64,000 nucleotides of DNA, from the NCBI RefSeq assembly GCF_003336225.1, contig NZ_QPID01000004.1:62001-126000 (forward strand), given 5' to 3'. This DNA is from Corallincola holothuriorum (lineage in GTDB: Bacteria > Pseudomonadota > Gammaproteobacteria > Enterobacterales > Neiellaceae). Below the pieces are notes generated by a model. That model did no database searches. It saw only the letters and a list, made by a program, of their open reading frames with translations, and was not told the origin of the DNA. Positions 20,283 through 30,894 of this stretch are shown here, piece after piece. Made by a program: the position numbers and the translations under genes. Position 1 is the stretch's first letter. The number at the start of each line of letters is the position of its first letter.

Positions 20283-23200
20283 ATGGATGTGAATCAATCG
20301 GCGCAGCCGGAAGATAAAATTGCTAAAGAGCGCGTGTTACTTAGACGTGTCGTGCTTCTTTTGATTGCGGCGATGGCGATGCTTGTGATTGAAAGCGTTG
20401 TTAATTTGTCTAATCAGAGTCAGGTCGAACGCTCGATTGCAACGATGCAGGCAGCTGCCAACCGTATGGAACGATTGGCAAATCGATTGGCGATGCCACT
20501 TGCCGACCTCCGCATATTATCAATGCAGATGGTCACGGCACCCAATGCGCAGGCTATTGCTGACAATGGGCGCTTGATTGATGAAAAGGTGCAGGATCTA
20601 GATCAGCGCCTTGAAAAAGCGCGTTCCTATTTTGAAGGCAAGAACGCAGACGAGATAGATCAGGCTTTGTTGGAACAGCTTATTTATGGCTGGGATGCTT
20701 ACAAGCAGGCATTGGCCGTTACTCGCAGCTATACCGAACAAGGTGTCAGGGTGGCGGCGTTTATTAGCGTGACGCAGCAGGAGCGTGAACATTACGCTGC
20801 TTTGCAATGGGCCTTAAAAGAGTTCACCCAAAGCCAATTGCGATTGAGCCAAGTGGTGTATCAATCTACCCAAGATAAATCGGCGCTCAGCTATTACACC
20901 ATGTTGGGCTCTGCAGTACTCAAAGTGTTGGTTTTTGTCGCAATCCTGTTTTTTGTTTATCGCATGTTCCAGTCTTATATGCAGTCAGTGAAAAGCCACG
21001 AACAGGAACAGGTGGCATTGATTGCCAAGGCGGAGTCTGCCAATCAGGCGAAAAGCGATTTTCTTGCCAACATGTCCCACGAGATCCGTACGCCTATGAA
21101 TGCCATCATCGGTATGAGTCACTTGGCACTGCAGACCGAATTGGATCCAAAACAGCGTAATTACATCGAGAAAGTAAATCGTAGCTCGGTGGCACTATTG
21201 GGGATCATCAACGACATACTCGATTTTTCTAAGATAGAGGCAGGCAAGTTAGATCTGGAAGTGATTGAGTTTTCGTTGGATAAAGTGATGGATGATCTGG
21301 CTGGCATCTTGTCAGTGAAGACTCAGGAAAAGGGACTGGAGCTGCATTACGATGTTGCTCCTGATGTGCCTGTAGAGTTAAAAGGTGACCCACTTCGTAT
21401 CGGCCAGGTGCTGCTTAATATTGGTAATAACGCCGTTAAATTTTCTGATGCTGGCGGTGAAGTGGTCGTTTCTGTGCGGGTCGTTTCTGAGACCGATACG
21501 CGAGTGACGTTGCGTTTCAGTATTCGCGATGCGGGTATTGGTATGTCGCCAAGTCAGCAGGCGAAACTGTTTGAGTCGTTCAGCCAAGCAGATTCGTCCA
21601 CGACTCGCACCTATGGCGGCACTGGTCTTGGGCTCGCCATCAGTAAACGTCTCACAGAGATGATGGGCGGGGAGATCTGGGCTGAAAGCGAAGAGGGACT
21701 AGGTAGTGAGTTCTTCTTTACCGTCGATGTCGAGAAAGTCGCTAACGCGGCGGCGCGTTTAAATTTACTGCAAGCGGTTGAGCGGCAAAAGACCCTAGTC
21801 GTGGACGACAACGCGACGTCAAGACAGATACTGACCAGTATTTTGCAAAGTTTAAAGTTTGAGGTGACCAGCTGTAGTTCGGGCTTTGAGGCGCTGGAGA
21901 TCCTTGAACGCATCAGCGCGTCTAATCAGCAGCCGTATCAACTGGTACTCGTGGATTGGCTAATGGATGGCATGGACGGTGTAGATACTGTGCGCATGAT
22001 CCTGAGCAATCAAAGTATTGTACCAACTCCTGCCATATTAATGATGACAGCCCATGGTCGGGAAGAGCTATTAGCCGCCAGTGCTGAGCTGCAAATTCAA
22101 GGAACGTTGTTCAAGCCGATCACCTCATCCACTTTGCTGGAAACCATCCAAAATGCCAGTGGTGGGGCGATTGTAACGCCGAGGCGTCAATCTGGTCACT
22201 GCGCGTCTGATCACCAACAAAATGTAGAAAAACTCAAAGGTGCTCAGCTACTGTTGGTTGAAGACAATGTTATTAATCAAGAGCTGGCTATCGAAATTCT
22301 AGAGACCCATGGTATTAACGTGACGCTGGCAGAAGATGGCAAGCAGGCGTTGCAAAAACTACGCAAACAGACATTTGATGGTGTGCTGATGGACTGTCAG
22401 ATGCCTGTCATGGACGGATACACCGCAACAAAGAAAATTAGGCTGCAGCCGGAGTATCAAGATCTGCCCGTGATCGCGATGACAGCTAATGCGATGGCTG
22501 GAGATAAGGAAAAAGTACTGGATGCGGGGATGAATGATCATGTCGCCAAGCCGGTGGATATCGATGAACTGTTTAGCACGATGGCGAAATGGATCACTCC
22601 TCAGGTGCGTCCTCAGTATGACGGTTCAACTATGATGGGAGACAAAGAAGAAGGGCAAGAGGGCTACCTACAAGATTCCGATCAGCAACAGAGCGATGTG
22701 CAGTCTGAAGATGCAGCTGATGACGTGGAAAGTAATAGGCAGCTGGATCCTCAGCAGGGTCTGCGTTACGCGATGGGCAAGCCGTCTATGTACGTCAAGC
22801 TGCTAGGGCGTTTTATTGAGCTGTATGGTGATGACTTTACTGCGCAATATCGCGAATGCCTAGACTTGGAGCCGGAACGCGCGGCCGCGATAAGGTTAGC
22901 GCATTCATTGAAAGGTAATGCTGGCAACATTGGCGCTAGTCAATTGCGCATGTTGGCTGAAAAATTGGAGCATGAGACGACTGCTGGTGAGGCTACAGAG
23001 CAAAGCCTGGCTCAGGCGCAACAGGTGTTGTCGGTTGTGTTGACGGAGATAGAGCAATACCTTTTAGAGCATAAGCAAAGCGGTCTGCAAGGCGAACAGC
23101 CTGAAAACTGCGAACAAATACTCGAGCTGTTGCGCAAGGTGGAAGCAAAGGCGGAAGATTTTGATATTGAGGCCGGAGAGTATCTGCCTGAACTTGCACC

Positions 23201-23324
23201 TTTGCTCAAGTCGGCTGGTATGGACGCGCAGTTGAACCAATTGCGTAAAGGCATAGAAGAGTATGATTTTGATGTTGTCGCTGACGTGATTAGTGAGCTT
23301 CGTGGCCAGTTAGTAGGTGGCTGA
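20283..23324 (+). CDS. Hybrid sensor histidine kinase (HisKA-HATPase-REC-REC-Hpt)
   Basis: A 1013-residue membrane kinase. Two membrane helices (about 22-42 and 211-229) enclose a mainly helical periplasmic domain of about 165 residues. The HisKA box is [11 protein letters not shown] with His266; ATP-binding N, G1 and G2 boxes lie in 375-455. Receiver 1 has phospho-acceptor Asp558 (VLVDWLMDG), receiver 2 has Asp704 ([11 protein letters not shown]), and the Hpt domain has His874 ([12 protein letters not shown]). No separate output regulator is adjacent. A longer frame upstream to 20190 overlaps the binding-protein gene; ATG 20283 is preferred. The layout recalls TorS/LuxQ-type kinases that read a periplasmic binding protein. 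Confidence 0.94.
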   Translation: MDVNQSAQPEDKIAKERVLLRRVVLLLIAAMAMLVIESVVNLSNQSQVERSIATMQAAANRMERLANRLAMPLADLRILSMQMVTAPNAQAIADNGRLIDEKVQDLDQRLEKARSYFEGKNADEIDQALLEQLIYGWDAYKQALAVTRSYTEQGVRVAAFISVTQQEREHYAALQWALKEFTQSQLRLSQVVYQSTQDKSALSYYTMLGSAVLKVLVFVAILFFVYRMFQSYMQSVKSHEQEQVALIAKAESANQAKSDFLANMSHEIRTPMNAIIGMSHLALQTELDPKQRNYIEKVNRSSVALLGIINDILDFSKIEAGKLDLEVIEFSLDKVMDDLAGILSVKTQEKGLELHYDVAPDVPVELKGDPLRIGQVLLNIGNNAVKFSDAGGEVVVSVRVVSETDTRVTLRFSIRDAGIGMSPSQQAKLFESFSQADSSTTRTYGGTGLGLAISKRLTEMMGGEIWAESEEGLGSEFFFTVDVEKVANAAARLNLLQAVERQKTLVVDDNATSRQILTSILQSLKFEVTSCSSGFEALEILERISASNQQPYQLVLVDWLMDGMDGVDTVRMILSNQSIVPTPAILMMTAHGREELLAASAELQIQGTLFKPITSSTLLETIQNASGGAIVTPRRQSGHCASDHQQNVEKLKGAQLLLVEDNVINQELAIEILETHGINVTLAEDGKQALQKLRKQTFDGVLMDCQMPVMDGYTATKKIRLQPEYQDLPVIAMTANAMAGDKEKVLDAGMNDHVAKPVDIDELFSTMAKWITPQVRPQYDGSTMMGDKEEGQEGYLQDSDQQQSDVQSEDAADDVESNRQLDPQQGLRYAMGKPSMYVKLLGRFIELYGDDFTAQYRECLDLEPERAAAIRLAHSLKGNAGNIGASQLRMLAEKLEHETTAGEATEQSLAQAQQVLSVVLTEIEQYLLEHKQSGLQGEQPENCEQILELLRKVEAKAEDFDIEAGEYLPELAPLLKSAGMDAQLNQLRKGIEEYDFDVVADVISELRGQLVGG

Positions 23325-23507
23325 TGGGAAACTAGAGCATCATTGGCCTATTGGATTCTGCGTGCCATTAGCTGCGTTTGTCCTGTCATCTAACTAACCT
23401 ACTATTTTGCCACGGCACATGATTATTAATTGCTGAGTTAAGTCACAGCGTTGCTTTGAACGGTTGGCTTCGTTGCGCTCGTTTCACATATAGTAAAACT
23501 ATTCTCT

Positions 23508-25313
23508 ATGTTCCCAGAAGGGATGGGTGGCTTGCTAATCAAGAAATGTTATGCGGTCTTGCTTTATCTGTTTTGTTTTGGCTGTTTTGCCGACGCGTTA
23601 ACTTTGTCCGCTGACATGAAGCAAACTAGCTTGGTCGGTTATGCCGAGATCTTGGTTGAACCTCAACATGAGATCTTATTTGAGCAGATCATCACGTCCG
23701 ACTTTGCATCCCGATTTCGACCATTTTCTCAAGCGGAAGTGAACCGAGGTATTACCCATCAAGCGGTATGGCTAAAATTTAGCATTCACAATCCCAGTTC
23801 TCGTGCGATCGAGTGGGTGCTGACGCCAGAAACTAGCTACATCGATAATATAGATATCTACTTTACCGCGGGATCTAGTTCGCAACAGGCAACCCCTAAC
23901 TTTTCCTCACGTAATACCCGAGCTGGAGCTAGCTCCGATAGTTGGCAGCATAGGAGGCTTTCTGATTACTTAGCATTTTCTAGTCGAGATATCGCATATC
24001 GATTGCTCAATGCTAAGTTTGTCGCGCAACCAGGAGAATCCAGTAGCTTCTACGTGCGATTGAGCTCTAATACGTTAGAAACGATGAATGTGCAGCTGTT
24101 TGTTGAAGAAAAGGGCGCATTTAAAGACCGGACACTAACGGAATACTTTCTGTTCGGGATCTACTTTGGTCTGTTTACCGCTTTGGCATTGCTGACGGTC
24201 ATTTTGTGGTCTTATACGCGCTCCTACTCCTATAAGTACTATATCTATTTTCTTAGCTATCTGGTGTTTAACATCGTTATGTGGACATCCTTAAATGGCT
24301 TTAGCTTTCAGTATTTTTGGCCAGATAGTCCGCAAGTTTTTAATCAGAGCTTCCATATTCTTTATCTCTGTGTCGCGATTTTTTCGTTTCTGTTTGGTCG
24401 CCAATTACTAAACACCAGATTGTTGCTACCGAGAGTAGATAAACTGCTTTTGGGACTGATTGCACTGTATGTGTTAGCCGTCATTTTGCGCCTGTTTGGT
24501 GTTTACGAACTGGTGCTATACATATCGTTCTTTAGCTTGTTATCGATGGCCTTTCAACCTGTGTTGGGCTGGCTTTGCTATCGCAAGGGGAACACCTATG
24601 TGTTGCTCTATATTGTCGCCTGGGTGCCGTATGGAATAAGTCTGATTTTGAGTTTGATCTCTGCGTCCAGTCAGTGGTCAGCTTTTGGTATGGGTTTGAT
24701 CCATCTGACTCAAGCGGCCGTGTTATTTGAGTGTTTGATGTTGATTTTGGCGACGCTGGATAAGATGCGTTCAACATCAAGTAAGTTACAGCGTCAAGCT
24801 CAACTGTCCAAACTTGATCCGTTAACTAACTTGGGAAACCGTCGCCACCTCTCTGACCATATTGCTTACCTTGCTGATTTGGAGGAGAGAGAAGGTGAGT
24901 ATTGGTTGCTACTTATCGACATTGATCACTTTAAGCAGGTTAATGATCGCTACGGTCACGCTACAGGTGACAAGGTACTGGTTGAGTTAGCCCAGATCCT
25001 GAAAAACGAGTGTCGATCGGTGGATGTTGCTATCCGCTGGGGCGGAGAGGAGTTTATTGTGCTGATTAATGTGGCGAGCCAAAAGATGGCTTATAACATT
25101 GCTGAACGTATCCGCCAGACGTTTATGAATAGTGTGAGCGAGTCAGGTAATCAGACCTTTCGCCATACGTTAAGTATCGGTATGGATGAATTGATATTTG
25201 ATAGTCCTGACGCATTTTCGGTCGGCTTAGAGGGGGCTGATAAAGCGCTCTATCAGGCAAAAAATGCTGGCCGCAATCGCGTTGTGTCATTTGCCGATGG
25301 CGTTGCCAAGTAG
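23508..25313 (+). CDS. Diguanylate cyclase with 7TMR-DISM sensory region
   Basis: A 601-residue protein: signal peptide, periplasmic 7TMR-DISMED2-type beta domain (about 45-195, with VNRGITHQAVWLKFSIHNPSS), seven predicted membrane helices (about 210-420), and a C-terminal GGDEF domain. The active site is GGEEF at residues 512-516, a functional variant, and an inhibitory I-site RSVD lies five residues before it, so c-di-GMP synthesis with product feedback is expected. It lies 183 bases after the hybrid kinase and may be separately transcribed. The start at ATG 23508 is uncertain; a TTG at 23532 has better ribosome-binding-site spacing. Confidence 0.92.
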   Translation: MFPEGMGGLLIKKCYAVLLYLFCFGCFADALTLSADMKQTSLVGYAEILVEPQHEILFEQIITSDFASRFRPFSQAEVNRGITHQAVWLKFSIHNPSSRAIEWVLTPETSYIDNIDIYFTAGSSSQQATPNFSSRNTRAGASSDSWQHRRLSDYLAFSSRDIAYRLLNAKFVAQPGESSSFYVRLSSNTLETMNVQLFVEEKGAFKDRTLTEYFLFGIYFGLFTALALLTVILWSYTRSYSYKYYIYFLSYLVFNIVMWTSLNGFSFQYFWPDSPQVFNQSFHILYLCVAIFSFLFGRQLLNTRLLLPRVDKLLLGLIALYVLAVILRLFGVYELVLYISFFSLLSMAFQPVLGWLCYRKGNTYVLLYIVAWVPYGISLILSLISASSQWSAFGMGLIHLTQAAVLFECLMLILATLDKMRSTSSKLQRQAQLSKLDPLTNLGNRRHLSDHIAYLADLEEREGEYWLLLIDIDHFKQVNDRYGHATGDKVLVELAQILKNECRSVDVAIRWGGEEFIVLINVASQKMAYNIAERIRQTFMNSVSESGNQTFRHTLSIGMDELIFDSPDAFSVGLEGADKALYQAKNAGRNRVVSFADGVAK

Positions 25314-25606
25314 CCTGTTCGTGCTTCGCTAGTCGGCTGTTCGCGACCGCTATTTGATGTATGGGATGACATTAAGCCCTGCGCCAGAAATTAACAAATT
25401 CAGGTTTTTCTGGCTAATACTCCGATCTATGGTTTAATCAAATAGGGATGAAAAAACACCTGTAGAGTGTTCGTCCTGCAAGAAATCACACTTGGATATT
25501 CTGTAAGACTGTTTGGCTGCGTTAAGGCCCTGTTGCGACCCTCGTGATTATATTATCGGCGAGGGCATTGCTGTGGCCAACAAAACATAGCCAGGGAGTA
25601 GAGCAG

Positions 25607-27166
25607 ATGACAGTGCTGGATTGGTGGGTAATCGCCGGATACCTCACATTGATGATGTTGGGAGCGGTTTATTTAGGCTGGCGGCAAAAATCCCGAGCAG
25701 ATTATTACTTGGGTGGCTATAACCTCCCTAGTTGGACGTTAGCGACCTCGATTATCGCAACTCAATGCTCCACCAATAGTCTGTTGGGAGCGCCCGCATT
25801 TGTTGGTTTCGTCGCCGGTGGCGGCCTGCTATGGCTGCAATATGAATTGGCCGTTCCTGTTGCTATGCTGATTCTTTGTTTTGCGTTTTTACCCCTGCGC
25901 CATGCTGGCGTGATCTCTATCTATCAGTTCCTTGAGCAACGTTTAGGACTCTCCAGTCGATTATTGGCTAGTGGCTGTTTTCTCGTTTTCCGAGGCGTTG
26001 CCACGGGAGTCACAGTTTATGGTGTCGCCTCTGTGATAGCGCTTATTTCGGGGATCTCTTTTGACCTTTCGGTCGTCATTCTTATGGGGATCACTATTGC
26101 CTATGATTTGATGGGCGGTATGCGCGCGGTTGTTCTCAGCGACGTCGTACAAATGTTCTTATTGCTTGGCGCTGTGGTATTAGCCTTGGTATTCCTTGCT
26201 GATCCGCTGATAGATCATTTTCAGTTGATCAGTGAGAGAACACCGGCCCTGATGAATGATTGGGGGCTCGCATCAGGTAATAATTATGGCTTTTGGCCGA
26301 TGTTCTTTGGGGGGCTGTTTTTGTATATGGCTTATTATGGTTGTGATCAGAGTCAAGCACAGCGACTACTCTCCGCTGCTGATAGCCATCAAACGCAACG
26401 GGTGCTGGTGATGAACGGCTTGCTCCGCTTTCCCCTAGTACTTGCTTATTGCACTGTGGGTTTAGGTTTGGCCGCTTATGCCATTGAGCATGTTGATTTC
26501 GTTTCCTCTTTGCCAAAAACAAGTGATGGTTCACCTAATTTCAATATGGTGTTTCCCGCTTTTGTCTCCAGAGAATTTGCTCCAGGATTGGCGGGATTGG
26601 CCATTGTGGGCCTGTTTGCCGCCGCTATGTCCTCAATTGACTCGGCACTCAATAGTTTATCTGCCAGTACTGTAGAAGACTTTATCGCGCGTTTTAGAAC
26701 GTGCAGTGAACGGCAGCTGTTTATCTATTCCAAGTTGTCTACGTTGGGTTGGGGGGTATTTGCTATCGCTTTCTCGTATCAAGTTGAGCGTATCGCGCCG
26801 ACTATTCTGGAAGCGATAAATAAAGTTGGTTCAATGGCCAATGGCCCGTTGTTGGCGCTGTTTTCAATGGCGGTGTTTATGCCCTCCGTTGGACAACGTG
26901 CGGCCATTACGGGTTTTATCATGGGGCTGCTCACCAATGCAGTGGTCTGGAAGTTTTTGCCTGAGGTGTCATGGCTATGGTGGAATGTTGTGGGGTTCTT
27001 TGCGGCTTGGTTGACCGCTATGTTAGTTGTTTTCCTGAGCCGAACCCCGCTTACGTCAAACTCTCAAGGCTTGTCTGTACCTAAACGTATGGTTTATCAA
27101 TTAGTCGCGATGGCGGCAGTGATTCTACTTTTTTGTGCTTTGGTGACATACTTGGCGGATACGTAA
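25607..27166 (+). CDS. Sodium:solute symporter family transporter
   Basis: A 519-residue SSS-family permease with about 13 membrane helices. Family signatures include RADYYLGGYNLPSWTLATSIIATQCSTNSLLGAPAFVG-type text near residues 30-65 and GLAIVGLFAAAMSSIDSALNSLSAST around residues 335-360, which forms part of the sodium site. The substrate (sugar, amino acid or other) cannot be told from this reading. ATG 25607 is preferred over an upstream frame because AGGGAG lies eight bases before it. It is followed after 19 bases by a GST gene. Confidence 0.9.
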   Translation: MTVLDWWVIAGYLTLMMLGAVYLGWRQKSRADYYLGGYNLPSWTLATSIIATQCSTNSLLGAPAFVGFVAGGGLLWLQYELAVPVAMLILCFAFLPLRHAGVISIYQFLEQRLGLSSRLLASGCFLVFRGVATGVTVYGVASVIALISGISFDLSVVILMGITIAYDLMGGMRAVVLSDVVQMFLLLGAVVLALVFLADPLIDHFQLISERTPALMNDWGLASGNNYGFWPMFFGGLFLYMAYYGCDQSQAQRLLSAADSHQTQRVLVMNGLLRFPLVLAYCTVGLGLAAYAIEHVDFVSSLPKTSDGSPNFNMVFPAFVSREFAPGLAGLAIVGLFAAAMSSIDSALNSLSASTVEDFIARFRTCSERQLFIYSKLSTLGWGVFAIAFSYQVERIAPTILEAINKVGSMANGPLLALFSMAVFMPSVGQRAAITGFIMGLLTNAVVWKFLPEVSWLWWNVVGFFAAWLTAMLVVFLSRTPLTSNSQGLSVPKRMVYQLVAMAAVILLFCALVTYLADT

Positions 27167-27185
27167 ACAGAAAAAGGATGTTTCG

Positions 27186-27848
27186 ATGAAACTGGTTGGT
27201 ATGTTGGACTCACCATTCGTGCGGCGCGTTGCGATCTCGATGCAATGTCTGCAACTACCCTTTGAGCACCAAGCGCTGTCGGTATTTCGTGATATAGATG
27301 AATTTAAAAAACTGAGTCCAGTCGTTAAAGCACCTTCATTGCTGTGTGATGACGGCACCGTGCTACTTGATTCCAATCTCATACTCGATTACCTGGAAAC
27401 CTTAGCCAGTCAAAATAACGCAGAAAACAGGTTATTGCTGCCGACGGATGTTGCGCAGCGGAGTCAGGCGTTGCACTGCATTGGATTAGCCATGATTGCT
27501 TGTGAGAAGAGCGTACAGATTTATTATGAGTGGAAGTTAAGGCCTGTGGAAAGCCAGTTCCAAGCATGGCTGGAGCGAATATCCGAGCAGCTTGAAACCG
27601 CTTATCGAGAGTTGGAGCTTTCATTGAGCCAATGGCCTGCTGCGACTAAACCAAGTGAATTAGATCAGGTGTTGATCAGCGCTGCTGTCGCATGGCGTTT
27701 TACCTGTGAGTATTTGCCCGAGCTGGTTCCGCAGTGGCAGTTGCCGATCTTGTCCGAGCTATCGCAGTGGGCAGAAAGCCGACCTGAATTTCAGCGAGCA
27801 GGCTTTGGTGAGGAGCCCTATCCAGTCATGCCAACGGGGGCTATTTAG
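27186..27848 (+). CDS. Glutathione S-transferase family protein
   Basis: A 220-residue protein with the N-terminal thioredoxin-like GST domain (MKLVGMLDSPFVRRVAISM, cis-Pro in VVKAPSLL, and the glutathione gamma-glutamyl contact LDSNLILDYLE) and an all-helical C-terminal domain. Serine 9 in DSPF is at the position of the catalytic Ser/Cys of beta and related GSTs. It probably conjugates or reduces small electrophiles; the true substrate is unknown. It is placed between the symporter and the VOC gene with short spacers (19 and 3 bases), so the three likely form an operon. Confidence 0.9.
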   Translation: MKLVGMLDSPFVRRVAISMQCLQLPFEHQALSVFRDIDEFKKLSPVVKAPSLLCDDGTVLLDSNLILDYLETLASQNNAENRLLLPTDVAQRSQALHCIGLAMIACEKSVQIYYEWKLRPVESQFQAWLERISEQLETAYRELELSLSQWPAATKPSELDQVLISAAVAWRFTCEYLPELVPQWQLPILSELSQWAESRPEFQRAGFGEEPYPVMPTGAI

Positions 27849-27851
27849 TCA

Positions 27852-28205
27852 ATGAATACACACGAAAAGATCAATTACTTAGAGTTTCCGGCGACAGATC
27901 TTAATGTAGTCAAAACCTTCTTTCATACGGTGTTTGGCTGGCAATTCATTGATTACGGACCTGATTACACCGCATTCAGTGGCGCTGGAATCGATGGTGG
28001 ATTTTATCGTGCCGATATTTCTGCCAGATCGTCTAACGGTAGCGTGCTAGTGGTATTTTATAGTGAAAATCTGCACCACACGCAGGAAAAGATAACCACC
28101 GCGGGAGGTCAGTTGGTGAAGGATATATTCGAGTTCCCCGGCGGCCGTAGATTCCATTTTGCTGATCCTACGGGTAACGAGTATGCGGTTTGGTCTGACA
28201 AGTAA
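27852..28205 (+). CDS. VOC (glyoxalase/bleomycin resistance) family protein
   Basis: A 117-residue single VOC unit: KINYLEFPATDLNVVKTFFHTVFGWQF at the N-terminus, GGFYR, and the C-terminal GGRRFHFADPTGNEYAVW, which contains the family's metal-site Glu. Such proteins dimerise to form one or two metal centres. Whether it isomerises, binds or detoxifies a compound is not known. It begins three bases after the GST stop. Confidence 0.9.
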   Translation: MNTHEKINYLEFPATDLNVVKTFFHTVFGWQFIDYGPDYTAFSGAGIDGGFYRADISARSSNGSVLVVFYSENLHHTQEKITTAGGQLVKDIFEFPGGRRFHFADPTGNEYAVWSDK

Positions 28206-28209
28206 GTTG

Positions 28210-28866
28210 TTAGCGCGGCGGCAGGTGACCAGATTTCCAGTATAGCTTTGTTAACTCAGTGGTCAGGATCTCATCTCGTTCATGACTCGCAAAACGTAAC
28301 CAGCTATGCACCGGTAGCTTGCGATCTCGGTGCTCAATGCTGCCGCTGATTAGGAGGAGTTCATGGCCGCCTTTCTCTGGGCAGATCGGGAGTTTTGTGC
28401 CCGCTTGGATCTCCAGCAATTGTACGCGCTCTTCACCGTGGTGATGGAGTAACAGGCTAACTATATTGTCATCGACTGCTTGCCAATGAGCCGTGCGGGT
28501 GTTGATCTGTGTTTGTATTTGATCTGCAGGCTGGAATTGACGCAGCTTTACTAGCAATAAGCAACCATCAATGCTGAATGGTACATGTGTCGTACCGTTC
28601 GGATTACGCAGATAGGTTCCTGCGCGATAATGACCATGTTCGTCATTAAAATCACCTTCCAGCACCATAATTTCTTCGCCGGCAGGATGTTGGTGGCGAT
28701 TAAATTTACTGGCCGGAGCATAACGAACCAGACTGGTAGCTCGCGCCTGTTCGTCGCCGATCCTGTCGAGCATGGCACGATGCACGCCAGCCATAGGACT
28801 TTTACTCCACACCATATCATCGGCAGAGATGAAGACAGAGGTTTGAAAGTCGGCATTTATCTGCAT
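28210..28866 (-). CDS. Cupin-domain protein (ChrR-like)
   Basis: A 218-residue protein with two cupin halves. The first has the metal-binding pattern YAPASKFNRHQHPAGEEIMVLEGDFNDEHGHYRAGTYLRNP (HxH, Glu and later His), as in the C-terminal domain of ChrR anti-sigma factors; the second is degenerate (LLEIQAGTKLPICPEKGGHELLLISGSIE). No N-terminal zinc anti-sigma domain and no sigma factor gene are present. ATG 28866 is chosen with AGAGG upstream; a longer frame to 28917 is possible. Convergent with the VOC gene. Probable metal-bound oxygenase or sensor, function unknown. Confidence 0.8.
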   Translation of the reverse strand: MQINADFQTSVFISADDMVWSKSPMAGVHRAMLDRIGDEQARATSLVRYAPASKFNRHQHPAGEEIMVLEGDFNDEHGHYRAGTYLRNPNGTTHVPFSIDGCLLLVKLRQFQPADQIQTQINTRTAHWQAVDDNIVSLLLHHHGEERVQLLEIQAGTKLPICPEKGGHELLLISGSIEHRDRKLPVHSWLRFASHERDEILTTELTKLYWKSGHLPPR

Positions 28867-28974
28867 GTTGGCATTGCCTCTACCGTCCGATGTTTGGTGG
28901 TGTACCAATAGCAGCATAGCAAATATCTCATCTGCTGAAGTGCTGTTGAGCTACAGCCAAGTTGTAGGCAGATA

Positions 28975-29000
28975 TAAAAAAAGCTGCCGAAGCAGCTTTC
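28975..29000 (-). terminator. Intrinsic terminator after the aminotransferase gene
   Basis: On the minus strand AAAGCTGC-TTCG-GCAGCTTT followed by TTTT: an eight-pair stem with a stable UUCG tetraloop, 24 bases after the aminotransferase stop. Confidence 0.9.
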
Positions 29001-29023
29001 TTTGTCAGTTCTACCGCAGTGAT

Positions 29024-30214
29024 TTAGATAACGGCGGCAATGGCGCTACAGAGTGCGTCCATGTTGTTGCGGGTCATACCAGCGACACTGATGCGGCCTG
29101 AGCCAACGATATAGAGGCCGTGCTCATCTTTTAGTGTCGCGACCTGTTCTTTAGTCAAGCCAGAGAAGGAGAACATACCGTTCTGACGAGCGATAAAGCT
29201 GAAGTCGCGATCGACGCCTTTCTCTTTTAACGTAGCAACAAATAGATCTCGCATCTGCTGAATGCGGTCACGCATCTCCGCAACTTCTTTATCCCACTCG
29301 GCGTAGAGAGCGGCGTCGTTTAAGATAGTGGTAACGACGGCTGCACCGTGTGCGGGTGGATTTGAGTAGTTGGCGCGGATTAATGATTTTGCCTGACTGA
29401 ACGCTGTTTCAGCGGTGTCGCTGCACTTCGCAACGAGGGTGAAAGCACCCACTCGTTCATTATAAAGGCCAAAGTTTTTTGAGAATGAGCTGGCAACCAG
29501 TAGCTCTTGGTTTGCTTCGGTGAAGATACGTAGACCTTTCGCATCTTCTTCAACGCCGCTACCAAAGCCCTGGTAGGCGAAATCAAACAGAGGTAACCAG
29601 CCTTTTTCTGCACTCAGTGCGGCCAGTTGTTGCCATTGCGCTTCTGTTGGATCAATCCCTGTTGGGTTATGGCAACAGCCGTGAAAGAGAACCAAATCCC
29701 CTGCAGCAGCGCCTTCCAGTGAGCTAAGCATGGCATCGAAGTCCATATCTTTGGCATCGGCGTTGTAGTAGTTGTACTGCACAATTTCTAAACCTGCAGC
29801 AGCAAAAACATTGTTATGGTTTGCCCAGGTCGGGTTGCTGACCCAAACTTTTTTGTTTTCAAATTGTGAAGCGTAGAACTCTGCTGCGATACGGAGCGCA
29901 CCAGTACCGCCGGGCGCTTGTGCAGTACGCGCACGTTTATTGCTAACAATATTGGAAGCTTTACCAAACAGCAGCGCCTGCACTGCAGCGCCATAAGCCG
30001 CATTACCTTCAATGCTCAGATACGACTTGGTTTTCTCACTCTCTAGCAGAATAGCTTCGGCTTTTTTTACGGTCGCTAAAATAGGGGTTTGGCCCGCTTC
30101 ATCTTTGTAGATGCCAACACCGAGGTTGATTTTGGTATCACGCGGATCAGCTTTGAATGCTTCTGTGAGGCCAAGAATGGGGTCAGCTGGAGCGGCTGAG
30201 ATCTGCTCGAACAT
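29024..30214 (-). CDS. Aspartate/aromatic amino acid aminotransferase (AspC/TyrB type)
   Basis: A 396-residue class I PLP enzyme. The PLP lysine is Lys246 in [15 protein letters not shown]; other family blocks are [46 protein letters not shown] and [13 protein letters not shown]. The match to E. coli AspC and TyrB covers the full length, but the sequence alone does not decide between aspartate and aromatic preference, so no symbol is given. ATG 30214 is used; an upstream extension to 30304 is not part of the family. It is monocistronic, with a terminator behind. Confidence 0.95.
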   Translation of the reverse strand: MFEQISAAPADPILGLTEAFKADPRDTKINLGVGIYKDEAGQTPILATVKKAEAILLESEKTKSYLSIEGNAAYGAAVQALLFGKASNIVSNKRARTAQAPGGTGALRIAAEFYASQFENKKVWVSNPTWANHNNVFAAAGLEIVQYNYYNADAKDMDFDAMLSSLEGAAAGDLVLFHGCCHNPTGIDPTEAQWQQLAALSAEKGWLPLFDFAYQGFGSGVEEDAKGLRIFTEANQELLVASSFSKNFGLYNERVGAFTLVAKCSDTAETAFSQAKSLIRANYSNPPAHGAAVVTTILNDAALYAEWDKEVAEMRDRIQQMRDLFVATLKEKGVDRDFSFIARQNGMFSFSGLTKEQVATLKDEHGLYIVGSGRISVAGMTRNNMDALCSAIAAVI

Positions 30215-30342
30215 AAGTGGGTCCCTATACAATTTGTGATTAAAAAAATGGCGCAGCCGAAGCGCAATGGCGCTAAGCGTATATGATGCGTGAATAACAG
30301 ACAAGCGCTGCGGCAGTTGAAGTTGCTAAGGGATTGATCTGG

Positions 30343-30891
30343 TTAAAAGGAAGAGCCTGGCAGGGTGAGAAATTCCAGTTCCTCTTGGCTGCTGTTTCGG
30401 CCTAAAGTCGCATTGCGGTGAGGGTAGCGTCCAAAACGCTCAATGATAGCTTTATGTTGCAGCTCTGAGTGTAAGTTGCGTTCTAAACCAGGCTGAGAAA
30501 ACAGAACGACCGCTTTTTCATGCGCCGATATCGATTCACTGTGCATAAAGGGCATATAGATAAATGCCCGTTGATTGATCGGCAAGGTTTTATCTGCCCC
30601 GCAGTGAACAGCCTGTTCTGCGAGGGCAAGTGCTTGTGGATCCTGGGCAAAGGCTTGTGCCGTATTGCGCCAGATATTTCGCGAGAATTGATCTAACAAA
30701 ATGATTTCCGCCAAGCGACCTTGTGGGTCGCTACGCCAATGATCAAGTTGCTTTTCGATCGCTAACTCGAGTAACGGCAAAAAACGTTGCTCAACGATGC
30801 GATCAAACGATTCGGACTTTTGCCACCATTGTATTGGTTCGCATTCGTTAAACCAAAAATCGGTGACAGCATTGAACTCATCGCGGGCCAT
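30343..30891 (-). CDS. DUF924 family protein
   Basis: A 182-residue helical protein. VTDFWFNECEPIQWWQKSESFD at the start, then LAEIILLDQFSRNIWR and INQRAFIYMPFMHSES are the DUF924 signatures (a TPR-like fold). Function unknown. It begins three bases after the FabH-like gene ends and is probably cotranscribed with it. Confidence 0.9.
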   Translation of the reverse strand: MARDEFNAVTDFWFNECEPIQWWQKSESFDRIVEQRFLPLLELAIEKQLDHWRSDPQGRLAEIILLDQFSRNIWRNTAQAFAQDPQALALAEQAVHCGADKTLPINQRAFIYMPFMHSESISAHEKAVVLFSQPGLERNLHSELQHKAIIERFGRYPHRNATLGRNSSQEELEFLTLPGSSF

Positions 30892-30894
30892 AGG

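Noticed and set aside
25440-25475. Hairpin AACAC to GTGTT with T run on the minus strand, in the spacer before the symporter.
   Set aside because: Only five pairs and no minus-strand gene that it could terminate.
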